A stretch of 64,000 bases of DNA from Stenotrophomonas maltophilia (GCA_002364755.1 DEZI01000015.1:39727-103726), one strand, 5' to 3'; counted from the first letter of the stretch, positions 51,126 to 61,291 are shown. Program-made: numbers and translations. Notes: generated by a model not told the origin, from the letters alone.

Positions 51126-54100
51126 GGACACGGGCGATCCCCAGCAGGTCATACACGTTACGCATCAGGTCCAGCTCCTGGTACGGCTTGCCCAGGTAGC
51201 GCTGCACGCCGATCTCGAAGGCGCGCTGGCGATGCTTGTCACCGCTGCGCGAGGTGATCATCACGATCGGCACGTCCTTGTAGCGCGCGTCGGCACGCAT
51301 CGCGGTGGCCAGCTCGTAACCGTCCATGCGCGGCATTTCGATGTCCAGCAGCATCAGGTCGGGCACGCGATCTTCCAGCTGCTCCAGGGCCTCGACGCCG
51401 TCGCGGGCAACGCTGACCTCGAAGTTGTGGCGTTCCAGGATGCGGCCGGTCACCTTGCGCATGGTCAGCGAATCGTCGACCACCATCACCAGCGGTACCT
51501 GGCGCTCCAGGCGCGGCGCGTTGTCCTGCACCGGCGCGATCGGGTTGGCCAGGTAACGGCGCACCAGCGGGGCCACGTCGAGGATGACCACCACGCGGCC
51601 ATCGCCGGTGATGGTGGCACCGTAGATACCCGGCACCGAAGCGATCTGCAGGCCGACCGGCTTCACCACGATTTCGCGGTTGCCCAGCACCTGGTCGATC
51701 GCCACGGCGGCACGCAGGTCGCCGGCGCGGACCAGCAGCAGCGGCACCTGGTCCTGGCCGTCGGCGCGCGCCGGGGCCTGGCCGACCAGGCTGCCCAGGT
51801 CGTACAGCGGATAGTCTTCGCCGCTGTAGCGGTAGCTGCTGTCGGCGGCTTCGAAACGCTCGCGCGACAGGCGGCCGATGCCACTGACCGACGCCACCGG
51901 CACGGCAAATGTGGTTTCGCCGATCTGCACGAACACGGCCTGGGTGACGGCCAGGGTCTGCGGCAGGCGCAGGGTGAAGCGCACGCCCTGGCCACGCACC
52001 GACTGGATGTCGACCGAGCCACCGAGCTGGCGCACTTCGTTGCGCACCACGTCCATGCCCACGCCGCGGCCGGCCAGCTGGCTGACCTGGTCGGCGGTGG
52101 AGAAGCCGGCTGCGAAGATCAGGCTGTCCAGCTCCTGCTCGTTCGGCGACGCATCGGCGGCCAGCAGGCCGCGGTCGATGGCGCGGCGACGGATTGCCTC
52201 GCGGTCCAGGCCGGCACCGTCATCGGCCACTTCCAGCACGATTTCCGAGCCTTCGCGGTGCAGGCGGATGGCGATCTCGCCTTCTTCCGGCTTGCCGGCG
52301 GCGCGACGCTGTTCCGGTGCTTCCAGGCCATGGGCCACCGAGTTGCGCAGCATGTGCTCCAGCGGCGCGACCATGCGGTCCAGGACGTTGCGGTCCAGTT
52401 CGCCGTGGGTACCTTCGAGGGTCAGGTGCACCTGCTTGCTGGTGTCCATGCCGGCCTGGCGGACGACACGACGCAGGCGCGGCACCAGGCCGTCGAACGG
52501 CACCATGCGCGCACGCATCAGGCCGTCCTGCAGCTCAGAACTGACGCGCGACTGCTGCTGCAGGAGCGAATCGTACTGGCGCGACAGGTCGTCCAGCACG
52601 CCCTGCAGGCCGCCAAGGTCGGCTGCCGATTCGTTCAGCGCACGGCTGAGCTGCTGCAGGGTGGAGAAACGGTCCAGCTCCAGCGGATCGAACTTCTGGT
52701 CGGCCTGGTCCTGCTCGCGCTGGTAGCGGGCGACGATCTGCGCCTCGGTTTCCAGGTCGAGTCGACGCAGCTGGTCGCGCAGTCGCGCATTGGTGCGCTC
52801 CAGTTCGCCCATGGCGCCACGGAAGGCACCCAGCTGCTGCTCCAGGCGCGAGCGGTAGATCGCCACTTCACCGGCGTGGTTGACCAGGCGGTCGAGCAGG
52901 TCGGCGCGCACGCGCACCTGTTCCTGCTGCGGACGCGACAGCGGATCTTCCTCAGGCGCGCCTTCCACCGGCAGCGGTGCCGACAGTGGCGCATCAGCCA
53001 GGGCCAGCGGCGCGGTCGCCACCGGTGCCTCGTCAGCCGGGTCGCTGCTGGCTGCAGCAGCCTTGGCAGCGGCGGCAGCATCGCTGCGGGTGCGCGCTTC
53101 AAAGGCGTCCACCAGATCCTGCGGCGGCTCGACCACGCGGTGGTCACCGGTGCGGGTCAGCAGCTGGTGCAGGCGATCGAAACCACGCTCCAGCAGCTGC
53201 ACGTCAGGACGTTCGATTTCGGTGCGGCCAGCGGCCACGGCTTCCAGCAGCGATTCGATGCTGTGGCCGAGGTCACCGATGGCATTGATGCCGGCCATGC
53301 GTGCACCGCCCTTGAGCGTGTGCAGGTCGCGCTGCAGGCCGGCCACCACTTCGCGGTCCTGCGGTGTATCGCGCAGTTCGCTGATCAGGCCATCGCAATG
53401 GTCGAGCAGGTCCTTGCCTTCCTCGACGAAGATGTCGACGAGCTCGCGGTCGTAGACAGTGAAGTCGAGCTGATCGGCGTCGGCTTCGACGGACTCCGCT
53501 TCGATGGCTTCCGGTTCAACGGCTTCGGCTGCGACGACCGTGGCTTCGGCGGCATCCTGGCTGTGGCCCGGCGCCTCTTCCATCTCGAACAGACGCACCG
53601 GTGCGGCCACCTCGGTAACCTCGTCGGTCACGTCGTCAACCAACACGTCGTCATTCACCGTCGCCGGGGACGGCAGGTCGGCGCTCTCTCCTTCACCGAC
53701 CGCCGCCTCCCCGCCGACGTCCGCATCCTCGGCAAAGGCTTCCGCCTCGCCCGGCGCGAGTTCGCTGGCCTGCAGGCCAAGTACCGGCCACTGGCCGTCC
53801 TCGTCCGGCGCCTGTTCGTCCTCGATCACGTGCAGGCCGGCTTCGAGCGCGGCCTCCAGCGTGACCGGTTCTGCGAAGCCCGGCACAGCCACTTCATCCT
53901 GAAGGCTGGGTGCGTCGCTGTCGAGCGCCAATGCCTCGATGTCTTCGTCAACCGCCTCAACAGCCGGCGCCTGCGGCAGCGGGCTCAGGGCAATTGCGTC
54001 ATCTTCCGCCGCAACGCCAGCGTCTTCCAGATCGCGGTCATCCACCGGCAGCGCGCTGGCGTCCAGGTACGGCGACAGATCGTCGACCGCGGTCAGGCCG

Positions 54101-57100
54101 GCGGCATCCACATCGATCGCAACCGGCGCGGTTTCAGCGGTGTCCTGCACGGTGTCAGCCATTTCAGCAACGTCATCGGCTTCGATGGCTTCAACGGCAG
54201 TGTCCGCTTCGATCACCGTCGGCAGCGAAGCAGCGGCCTCCGGCATCGACGGCCAGCCGGCGTCGAAGTAGCGTGACAGGTCTTCGCCACCAGTCAGTTC
54301 GGCAGCCTCCAGACCGGCGTCGGGCGCGGCTTCGGCTTCGACCCCGGCTTCGGCCACCGGTACGGCGGCGTCGGCAGACGCTTCAATGTCAGCCACGACC
54401 TCCGTTTCGGCCACGGCAGGTTGCTGCACATCGACCATGCCGATGTCGGCGGGATTCGCTTCGGCTTCGGCTTCGGCTTCGAAGTCGACGTCGTCGAAAT
54501 CTTCGTCGTCCATTTCCAGACCGACCATCGGCCAGCGCGCTTCCGGCAGTTCACCGGCCAGCGCCTGCAGGCGCTGTGCCAGCTCGGCCTGCGGCGCGAT
54601 GCGCGGCTGTTCGGCCTGCAGCGCGTCCATGGTGGAGCTGATCGCCTGCGCGGTGGCATCCAGCGCACCCAGCGCCTCGGCGCCCGGCACCACTTCGGCG
54701 GCCAGCGCTCGCTTGATGTAGGACTCGGCGGCACCGGTAACGGCAGTGATTTCCGGCACTTCGGTCATCGCGAAGGCGCCGTTCATGGTGTGCACGGCCC
54801 GCAGCAGCGCATCGTTCACCGGCTGCTCGGCCTGCTGCGCCGAGTGCAGCCACTGCTGCAGGGTCGCAAGGTGGACTTCCACCTCGGCTTCCAGGATCTC
54901 GCGCAGCACGCTGTCGATGTTGGCTGGCGTTCCGGCCAGCTCGGCCACGGTGTCGGCGGCAAGCGAATCTTCCACGGCAGCGGCGTCGTCCAGCACCGGC
55001 ACGTCGCCCACCACTTCGGCCTGCGCCACCGGCTGCGGTGCGGCAGCCACCGGCAGCGGCACGTAGAAGGTTTCCTCACCGGCGGCCACGCGGTCGGCGA
55101 TGGCCTGCATCGCCTGCAGGTCCACGGTCACGCGCTGGCCATCGCGCAGCGCGGCATTCAGCTGCGGCAGCGCGGCGTTGGCATGGTCGACCATCGCCAG
55201 CACGGCCGGGGTGGCCGCACGACTGCCATCGAGCACGCGGTTGAGCATGCCCTCGATCTTCCAGGCGAACTCGCCCAGGGTGCGGGCGCCGACCAGGCGA
55301 CCACTGCCCTTGAGGGTGTGGAAGATGCGGCGGATCGGACGCAGCCGGTCCATGTTGTCCGGCTGCATGCGCCAGGCCGGCAGCAGCGTGCCGAGATTGC
55401 CCATCTCGTCATCGAACTCTTCCAGGAACACCTCGCGGATATCCTGGTCGATGTTCTCGGCATCGTCGTCGAAGCCCGCTTCGAAGCCGGTGGCTTCGGC
55501 AGCCACGGCAGCGACTTCCGGTGCCGGCGTCGCCGGCGCAGCCTGCGGATTGAACTCGGCCGCAGCCGCACTCAGTTCGGCGAAGAACTGCGCATCGGCC
55601 TCGCTGAAATCGATCGGCGCGATGGTATCGACGTCGATCAGGGACACGGTCGCGGCAGGCGCGGCGGCCGTGGCCAGGGCCTCGATCATTTCAACCGGCG
55701 CCGCTTCGGCAACCACATCGGCCATGTCGATCTGCTCGACGGGCTCGATCGTCGCGGTGGACTCCAGCTCCAGTACCTCGACCGGCGCGGCTTCAACGGC
55801 GTCGACGATCTCCAGCACAGGCAGCTGCGCGTCGTCTTCCCCGTCCAGCGACAGCGTTTCCATCGCCTGCAGCGACAACACGTCTTCGGCGTTGTCCAGT
55901 GCGCTGTTGTCGAAGTGGAATACCACCTCGTCGGCCAGCACTGCCGGGCCATCATGCTCGGCAGCCACCGGATCGAACACCGGCACAGCCGCCAGCTCCA
56001 GCGAAGCGCCTGCGGCGTCGTCCAGCGCGGCAACGCCGAAGTGCTCGACGCTGTCTTCCAGCACCAGCGCGTCGCCATCATCGGCCTGCGCCTCTGCGAC
56101 GCCGGACAACGACCACTGCGGGGCGACGTTCTGGGCCGCACCGTCGTGCTCGAAGCTGACCGGATCGAAACTGTTGAAGGTCGGTGCGCGCTCATCGGCG
56201 ACGGGCGCGGCGTCATGGCTGCCCAGCTCCCACTGCGGCACGCTCGGCACCGGCGCGGTGGAGGCGGCGAACAGCAACGGTGCCGGTTCGGCCTGCTCCG
56301 GCGTGGATGCGGCGATGTCCTGCCCGCCCAGCGCGCCGAACATCAGGCTGTTGTCGGCCACCGGCGCAGCCGGCAGCGGATCGAAGGTGAAGTCCGGCAG
56401 CGGCGGCGGGATCTCGCCCGGCGCCGGTGCGACAGGCTGCACGGCGATCTCCACCGGCTCCAGCTGCAGCGCAGCGGCGGCCAGCGGCACACTCTCGCGC
56501 TCGATCGGCCGCAGCGGATCCGCGTCGGCCTCGGTCTCGGCTGCGGTGCTGCTGCGCTCGGGCAACGGCCAGTAGCGCAGGGCTTCCAGGCTGCTGCGGG
56601 TAATGTCGAGGATGTCCTCGCGACCCGGGCGGCGGTCACGCAGCGCTTCCAGGTAGTATTCCAGGCTGGCCATGGCATCGGCCAGCGTGTCCAGCTGGCG
56701 GCCACTGGGCACGCGCTGGCGGCCGATCAGTTCGGCCTCGATGTACTGCTGCACGCCGCGCAGGTAATCGGCGGCGGTGCCCAGGTCGAGCATGCGCAGC
56801 GCGCCGGACACGTCGCCCAGCAGGCGCGGCACGTCCTGCAGTTCGGCATGGTTCCAGCTGGTTTCGATGAAGGCGACGAAATGCTCGCGGGCGGCGGCGA
56901 AATTGGCGATCGCCTCGTGCGCCAGCACTTCGACCGTGCGCCGGTTCTCCACCGCGCTCGGGTCGTCCTCGCCACTGCCACCGGCGCCCAGGTGGGCGAC
57001 CTGGTCGTCCAGCGACGCATCGACATAGAGCAGCGCGCCGGCGATATCCAGCAGCATGTCTTCGTCGATCTGCTGGCGGCCTTCGACCACGGCAAGCAGC

Positions 57101-57801
57101 GCATCGCGCTGCTGCGCGACCACGCCGCGGGCCGCGCCCAGGCCCATCATGCCCAGCGTGTCGCCGACGGCACCCAGCTTGGTCACCTGTTCCTGCAGCT
57201 GCTGCGGCGCACCGCCGGTACGCAGGTGCAGGTCCAGGGCATCCTTGACCTGGAGCAGTTCTTCCTTGACCGCGCTGCCGACCGTATCGAGCAGCTCTCG
57301 GTTGCGGCCGCTCAGGCTGCCACGGGCGTGGTCCAGCTCGGCCTCGGTGGCGCTGACGCTGTCCGGCGCGAAGGCGAACAGCACGCTGTCATTGACGCCT
57401 TCTTCGCCACGCGCGGCACGGATCTCGTTCAGCAGCGGCATCAGCACGATCGGAATATCGCGGTGGCCGTTCTGCAGGCGTTCCAGGTAATCGGGCAGCA
57501 GCACGCTGCCACGCATCAGCGTGGCGCAGGCTTCATCGCGGTCGGCCACGCGGCCTTCGCCGACGGCCACGGCCAGCTGTTCCAGTTCCTCGGCCACCAT
57601 CGCCGGGGCATACAGCTCGACCATGCGCAGGGTGCCCTGCACCTGGTGCAGGTAGCCGGCGCAGATGCGCATGCGGCTGCCGTCGGCCGGGTCCTCGACG
57701 AAGTACTCGACCTCGTGCCGCACCTGGCGCAGGGTCTCGTCCAGCTCCGGCTTGACCCAGCCCAGCGCTGCATGGCTCATCGCATCGCGCAGGCTGCTCA
57801 T
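51118..57801 (-). CDS. chpA: hybrid chemotaxis histidine kinase of the Pil-Chp system
   Basis: A 2227-residue CheA-type kinase controlling type IV pilus output. Start at MSSLRDAMSHAALGW (57801); the longer frame is not homologous. Order: FimL-like helical N-terminal region (1-550), acidic Ala/Val/Glu linker (550-780), Hpt with FHTLKGSGRL (His near 828), degenerate Hpt with VHTMNGAF (His near 1004, no Lys), second acidic linker (1060-1410), Hpt with LHTLKGGARM (His near 1494), dimerisation helices, HATPase (LRNSVAHGLE near 1820, EVADDGAGLD near 1860), CheW domain (1950-2090) and a receiver (VVDDSLTMRK; Asp in LLDIEMPRMDGYE near 2152). It is shorter than the P. aeruginosa protein and has fewer visible Hpt modules. 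Confidence 0.93.
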   Translation of the reverse strand: MSSLRDAMSHAALGWVKPELDETLRQVRHEVEYFVEDPADGSRMRICAGYLHQVQGTLRMVELYAPAMVAEELEQLAVAVGEGRVADRDEACATLMRGSVLLPDYLERLQNGHRDIPIVLMPLLNEIRAARGEEGVNDSVLFAFAPDSVSATEAELDHARGSLSGRNRELLDTVGSAVKEELLQVKDALDLHLRTGGAPQQLQEQVTKLGAVGDTLGMMGLGAARGVVAQQRDALLAVVEGRQQIDEDMLLDIAGALLYVDASLDDQVAHLGAGGSGEDDPSAVENRRTVEVLAHEAIANFAAAREHFVAFIETSWNHAELQDVPRLLGDVSGALRMLDLGTAADYLRGVQQYIEAELIGRQRVPSGRQLDTLADAMASLEYYLEALRDRRPGREDILDITRSSLEALRYWPLPERSSTAAETEADADPLRPIERESVPLAAAALQLEPVEIAVQPVAPAPGEIPPPLPDFTFDPLPAAPVADNSLMFGALGGQDIAASTPEQAEPAPLLFAASTAPVPSVPQWELGSHDAAPVADERAPTFNSFDPVSFEHDGAAQNVAPQWSLSGVAEAQADDGDALVLEDSVEHFGVAALDDAAGASLELAAVPVFDPVAAEHDGPAVLADEVVFHFDNSALDNAEDVLSLQAMETLSLDGEDDAQLPVLEIVDAVEAAPVEVLELESTATIEPVEQIDMADVVAEAAPVEMIEALATAAAPAATVSLIDVDTIAPIDFSEADAQFFAELSAAAAEFNPQAAPATPAPEVAAVAAEATGFEAGFDDDAENIDQDIREVFLEEFDDEMGNLGTLLPAWRMQPDNMDRLRPIRRIFHTLKGSGRLVGARTLGEFAWKIEGMLNRVLDGSRAATPAVLAMVDHANAALPQLNAALRDGQRVTVDLQAMQAIADRVAAGEETFYVPLPVAAAPQPVAQAEVVGDVPVLDDAAAVEDSLAADTVAELAGTPANIDSVLREILEAEVEVHLATLQQWLHSAQQAEQPVNDALLRAVHTMNGAFAMTEVPEITAVTGAAESYIKRALAAEVVPGAEALGALDATAQAISSTMDALQAEQPRIAPQAELAQRLQALAGELPEARWPMVGLEMDDEDFDDVDFEAEAEAEANPADIGMVDVQQPAVAETEVVADIEASADAAVPVAEAGVEAEAAPDAGLEAAELTGGEDLSRYFDAGWPSMPEAAASLPTVIEADTAVEAIEADDVAEMADTVQDTAETAPVAIDVDAAGLTAVDDLSPYLDASALPVDDRDLEDAGVAAEDDAIALSPLPQAPAVEAVDEDIEALALDSDAPSLQDEVAVPGFAEPVTLEAALEAGLHVIEDEQAPDEDGQWPVLGLQASELAPGEAEAFAEDADVGGEAAVGEGESADLPSPATVNDDVLVDDVTDEVTEVAAPVRLFEMEEAPGHSQDAAEATVVAAEAVEPEAIEAESVEADADQLDFTVYDRELVDIFVEEGKDLLDHCDGLISELRDTPQDREVVAGLQRDLHTLKGGARMAGINAIGDLGHSIESLLEAVAAGRTEIERPDVQLLERGFDRLHQLLTRTGDHRVVEPPQDLVDAFEARTRSDAAAAAKAAAASSDPADEAPVATAPLALADAPLSAPLPVEGAPEEDPLSRPQQEQVRVRADLLDRLVNHAGEVAIYRSRLEQQLGAFRGAMGELERTNARLRDQLRRLDLETEAQIVARYQREQDQADQKFDPLELDRFSTLQQLSRALNESAADLGGLQGVLDDLSRQYDSLLQQQSRVSSELQDGLMRARMVPFDGLVPRLRRVVRQAGMDTSKQVHLTLEGTHGELDRNVLDRMVAPLEHMLRNSVAHGLEAPEQRRAAGKPEEGEIAIRLHREGSEIVLEVADDGAGLDREAIRRRAIDRGLLAADASPNEQELDSLIFAAGFSTADQVSQLAGRGVGMDVVRNEVRQLGGSVDIQSVRGQGVRFTLRLPQTLAVTQAVFVQIGETTFAVPVASVSGIGRLSRERFEAADSSYRYSGEDYPLYDLGSLVGQAPARADGQDQVPLLLVRAGDLRAAVAIDQVLGNREIVVKPVGLQIASVPGIYGATITGDGRVVVILDVAPLVRRYLANPIAPVQDNAPRLERQVPLVMVVDDSLTMRKVTGRILERHNFEVSVARDGVEALEQLEDRVPDLMLLDIEMPRMDGYELATAMRADARYKDVPIVMITSRSGDKHRQRAFEIGVQRYLGKPYQELDLMRNVYDLLGIARVRE

Positions 57802-57901
57802 GGACGCGCTCCGGTCGCCGCCGCGCGGAGGCCGCGCGTGTTCTGGCGTGGGAAATGGAAATGCTTCATCGAATGATTCCTTGCTCGCCGCCCTGCCCGC
57901 G

Positions 57902-59938
57902 TCACGCCGGCAGCTTGAAGTCGGCGACCGAACGACGCAGGTCGGCCGCCAACTGCGCCAGGTGGCCGATCGACTCGGCGGTCTGTCCGGCACCCTGCGA
58001 GGTCTGGCCGGTGATCTGGCGGATCACGCCCATCGTGCGGGTGATGTCCGAGGCCGCAGCGGACTGCTGCTGGGCGGCGATGGAGATGTTCTTGATGAGG
58101 GTGTTGAGGGCGTTGGACACGCGCTCGATCTCGGTCAGTGCGGTACCGGCGTCCTCGGCCAGGCGCGCACCGGAGACCACTTCAGCGGTGGTCTGCTCCA
58201 TCGAGGTCACCGCTTCGTTGGTATCGGCCTGAATGGCCTGGACCAGGTTTTCGATGCGTCGGGTCGCACCCGAGGTACGTTCTGCCAGGCGCTGCACTTC
58301 GTCGGCCACGACCGCGAAACCGCGACCGGCTTCACCGGCCGACGCTGCCTGCACGGCCGCGTTCAACGCCAGGATGTTGGTTTGTTCGGAAATGTCGTTG
58401 ATCAGTTCCACGATCGAGCCGATCTCCTGCGAGGACTCACCCAGGCGCTTGATGCGCTTGGAGGTTTCCTGGATCTGGTCGCGGATCTGGTCCATGCCCT
58501 GGATGGTCTCGCGGACCACGCCGGCACCCTCGGCGGCGATGACCACCGAGCGCTGTGCCACGTCGGCGGACTCGGCCGAGTTGCGCGACACCTGTTCGAT
58601 GCTCGCCGCGATTTCGCCGATGCGGTCCGAGGCCGAGGTGATCTGGTTGGCCTGGTGGCCCGCCGCCTCTGCCAGCTGCATCGCGGTGGCCTGGGTTTCC
58701 TGGGTGGACACCGCAACCTTGGCCGAGGTGTCGTTGATGGTGGTCACCAGGTGGCGCAGTTCGTCCACGGCGTAGTTGATGGCGTCCGCGATGGCGCCGG
58801 TCATGTCCTCGGTCACCGAGGCCTTGACGGTCAGGTCACCCTCACCGAGCGAGGAGATTTCGTCCAGCAGCCGCATGATCGCCTGCTGGTTGCGGCTGTT
58901 GAACTCCACCTGGGTCTGGTAGCGCAGTTCCTGCTCGCGCGAACGGCTGCGCACGCTGGTGGAAACGAAGCCGATGATCGCGATCAGCGACAGCGCACCG
59001 GAGATGACGCCGATCCAGAAGTTCGGGAACAGGCGGGTATCGGACACCGAGCCGAACGAGGAGAACGCCTCGAACAGCTTGCGGCTGTCGTCCAGCATCC
59101 GCGAGGAGCCCTGGCCCAGCGCGTTGGCGGCGGACTGCGCGGCGAACAGCTGGCGCGAGCTGGCCAGGATCGCGTCGGCGTCCTGCTTCATCGCTTCCCA
59201 CTTCTGCTGCGACTGTTCCAGCGCAGCGACCGCACCGGCACCGCGCACGGCAGTGATGCCGAGGTCTTCGTTGCCGTTGCGCAGGCCATCGAGCACCTGC
59301 GAGAACACGGTGATGTCGCGGGCCAGGGCGTCGCCCGAGGCAGCCGCAGCGGCGCCACCGGCGCGCATTTCGGTCACGCGACGGGCCATCGAACCGGCCA
59401 CCACGACCTGCTGCAGGGCGCTGTACACCTGCGATGCGGGTGCACCGGAAGCGGACATCGCGCGCACCAGCTCGTTCAACTGGGCCTGCAGGCCCGGCAC
59501 CGCGCCGGTGAAGTTGTTGGCGTTGCCGGCCAGCGCCAGCACCGCCGGCTCGCTGGCGACCAGCTGGCCGGCCTGCTTGCCCAGCGGGGCCCAGGTGTCG
59601 GACAGCGTGGTGATCGCCTTGGACACGCCCGGTTCGTTGCCGTAGCGGCCCTGCAGCGTCGACACGTTCTCTTCGATGGCGTTGCGGGTGGCCTTGAAGG
59701 CGGTGAACGCCTGCGCGTTGCCGCCCACGGCATCACGGCCCTGGTTGGCCAGCTGCTGCGAGAGCACCTGCAGGTCGGCGGCCTTGGAACCGGCATCGGC
59801 CAGGCGACTGCCCTGCCAGGTGGACACGCCGGTATTCACACCGAACAGGATCATGGACAGGGCCAGCAGGGCCAGCCAGAGGTTGCTGCCGCCCAGCCGC
59901 AGCTTGCCGGTCTTGGGAGCGTCCGAAGCAGTACTCAT
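57902..59938 (-). CDS. pilJ: methyl-accepting chemoreceptor PilJ
   Basis: A 678-residue receptor of the Pil-Chp pathway. Two membrane helices (about 19-42 and 303-325: LWLALLALSMILFGVNTG; FPNFWIGVISGALSLIAI) bracket a periplasmic sensor region. A HAMP-like segment and the cytoplasmic signalling domain follow, with the hairpin tip EQTNILALNAAVQAASAGEA near residue 520 (the usual tip is NLLALNAAIEAARAGE). The end LPA lacks a pentapeptide tether. 100 bases upstream of chpA, 41 downstream of pilI. With no pilK in the cluster, its methylation state is uncertain. Confidence 0.93.
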   Translation of the reverse strand: MSTASDAPKTGKLRLGGSNLWLALLALSMILFGVNTGVSTWQGSRLADAGSKAADLQVLSQQLANQGRDAVGGNAQAFTAFKATRNAIEENVSTLQGRYGNEPGVSKAITTLSDTWAPLGKQAGQLVASEPAVLALAGNANNFTGAVPGLQAQLNELVRAMSASGAPASQVYSALQQVVVAGSMARRVTEMRAGGAAAAASGDALARDITVFSQVLDGLRNGNEDLGITAVRGAGAVAALEQSQQKWEAMKQDADAILASSRQLFAAQSAANALGQGSSRMLDDSRKLFEAFSSFGSVSDTRLFPNFWIGVISGALSLIAIIGFVSTSVRSRSREQELRYQTQVEFNSRNQQAIMRLLDEISSLGEGDLTVKASVTEDMTGAIADAINYAVDELRHLVTTINDTSAKVAVSTQETQATAMQLAEAAGHQANQITSASDRIGEIAASIEQVSRNSAESADVAQRSVVIAAEGAGVVRETIQGMDQIRDQIQETSKRIKRLGESSQEIGSIVELINDISEQTNILALNAAVQAASAGEAGRGFAVVADEVQRLAERTSGATRRIENLVQAIQADTNEAVTSMEQTTAEVVSGARLAEDAGTALTEIERVSNALNTLIKNISIAAQQQSAAASDITRTMGVIRQITGQTSQGAGQTAESIGHLAQLAADLRRSVADFKLPA

Positions 59939-59979
59939 CGTTCAACCTCGATCTTCAATGCAGGGGGCGTTGCCCGGCC

Positions 59980-60510
59980 TCAGGCCGCGGCTTGCCGGAA
60001 TTCAGGGGTGCGCGACAGCAGCGAGAGCGAGAACACGCCCCAGTCGTGGCCGTCGGCATGGAAGGCGCGATCGACGAAATGACCGTAGCGGCCTTCGGCC
60101 AGGGCGCCGGCCTGGACCTGCTGGCCCAGTTCGAAACTGCGCTGGCCGAACAGCTCGTCGATGGTCAGGGCGACGTCGCCGCCGGCCTGGCGCATGATCA
60201 GCACGCGCTGGCCTTCCTGCTGCACGGTGCGCGTGCCTTCCAGGAAGTACTTCAGGTCGACCACCGGGAACAGGTTGCCGCGCAGGTTGCCCACGCCCAG
60301 CAGCCAGGGCTGCGCGCAGGGCACCGGGGTCACCGGCGGCATCGGCACGATTTCCACCACTTCGCGGAAATCGGACACCAGCCGGCGCTGGCCCACACGG
60401 AAGCCGACGCCACGCCAGAGGTCCTCGGCGAACTGCCGCCCGGGCAGCTGCACCGCATGGGACAGGCTGCGCCGTTCGTAGGCTTCAAGAATGTCGAAGG
60501 GCGAACGCAT
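59980..60510 (-). CDS. pilI: CheW-like adaptor PilI
   Basis: A 176-residue CheW-domain protein coupling PilJ to ChpA. Start at MRSPFDILEAYERRSLSHAV (60510), overlapping the pilH stop by one base (TGATG). Motifs: VGFRVGQRRLVSDFREVVEIV near residue 35, the CheW signature WLLGVGNLRGNLFPVVDLKYFL near 69, and VALTIDELFGQRSF near 112. Shape and order match pilI of P. aeruginosa. Confidence 0.93.
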   Translation of the reverse strand: MRSPFDILEAYERRSLSHAVQLPGRQFAEDLWRGVGFRVGQRRLVSDFREVVEIVPMPPVTPVPCAQPWLLGVGNLRGNLFPVVDLKYFLEGTRTVQQEGQRVLIMRQAGGDVALTIDELFGQRSFELGQQVQAGALAEGRYGHFVDRAFHADGHDWGVFSLSLLSRTPEFRQAAA

Positions 60511-60872
60511 CAGGCCACCAGTTCGTTGATCCGCGCGATCAGGTCTTCCTCGCGCGGCGGCTTGACGATGTAATCGGCCGCGCCCTGGCGCAGGCCCCAT
60601 GCCTTGTCGGTCTCCATCGCCTTGGTGCTGACGATGATCACCGGGATGTGCTTGATTGCCGCATCGCGCGACATCGCGCGGGTGGCCTGGAAGCCGCTCA
60701 TGCCGGGCAGGACCACGTCCATCAGCACCAGCTGCGGAACCTGGTCACGCACCAGCTGCAAGCCATCCTCGGCGTTGTCCGCTTCCAGCACCTCGTGGCC
60801 GGCACGGCGCAGCCACTGGGTGAACACCGCGCGGTCGGTCGGTGAATCCTCGATCAGGACGATACGAGCCAT
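60510..60872 (-). CDS. pilH: response regulator PilH
   Basis: A 120-residue stand-alone receiver. Acidic pocket IEDSPTDRAVF near residue 7, phosphorylation Asp in LVLMDVVLPGMSGF near 52, Thr/Ser in IIVSTKAM near 82, and the lysine in YIVKPPREEDLIA near 103. CheY-like, controlling the retraction motor side of twitching. Follows pilG with a 17-base gap. Confidence 0.93.
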   Translation of the reverse strand: MARIVLIEDSPTDRAVFTQWLRRAGHEVLEADNAEDGLQLVRDQVPQLVLMDVVLPGMSGFQATRAMSRDAAIKHIPVIIVSTKAMETDKAWGLRQGAADYIVKPPREEDLIARINELVA

Positions 60873-60889
60873 TGTGCCTTTCCCCCTGG

Positions 60890-61291
60890 TCAGGCGTTGA
60901 CGTATGTGCGGATGGCACCCAGCAGTTCTTCCCGCGTGAAAGGCTTGGTCAGGTACTGTTCCGAGCCGACGATGCGTCCGCGGGCCTTGTCGAACAGGCC
61001 GTCCTTGGAGGACAGCATGATGACCGGCGTTGCCTTGAACAGCTGGTTGCCCTTGATCAGCGCGCAGGTCTGATACCCGTCGAGACGGGGCATCATGATG
61101 TCCACGAAGATGATCTGTGGCTGCTGGTCGGCGATCTTGGCCAAGGCCTCGAAGCCATCGGTCGCAGTCACCACTTCGCAGCCTTCGCGCTTCAGCAGCG
61201 TTTCCGCAGTCCGGCGGATGGTCTTCGAGTCATCGATGACCATCACCCGGAGTCCTGCGAGCTCCCCGCCCGCAGTCGTGTTTTCAGTCAT
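60890..61291 (-). CDS. pilG: response regulator PilG
   Basis: A 133-residue CheY-like receiver that promotes pilus extension. Start at MTENTTAGGELAG (61291); longer frames run through the promoter. Motifs: VMVIDDSKTIRRTAETLLKR near residue 17, Asp in IIFVDIMMPRLDGYQTC near 60, VIMLSSKDGLFDKARG near 90, and YLTKPFTREELL near 115. First gene of the Pil-Chp block, divergent from gshB as in P. aeruginosa. Confidence 0.94.
   Translation of the reverse strand: MTENTTAGGELAGLRVMVIDDSKTIRRTAETLLKREGCEVVTATDGFEALAKIADQQPQIIFVDIMMPRLDGYQTCALIKGNQLFKATPVIMLSSKDGLFDKARGRIVGSEQYLTKPFTREELLGAIRTYVNA

Noticed and set aside
54421..57876. Very long plus-strand frame opposite chpA
   Set aside because: High-GC shadow frame, rich in His/Arg/Gly, no domains; chpA on the other strand has clear Hpt, kinase and receiver motifs.
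57802..57901. A small pilK gene between pilJ and chpA
   Set aside because: Only 100 bases are available; a CheR-type methyltransferase needs about 800.
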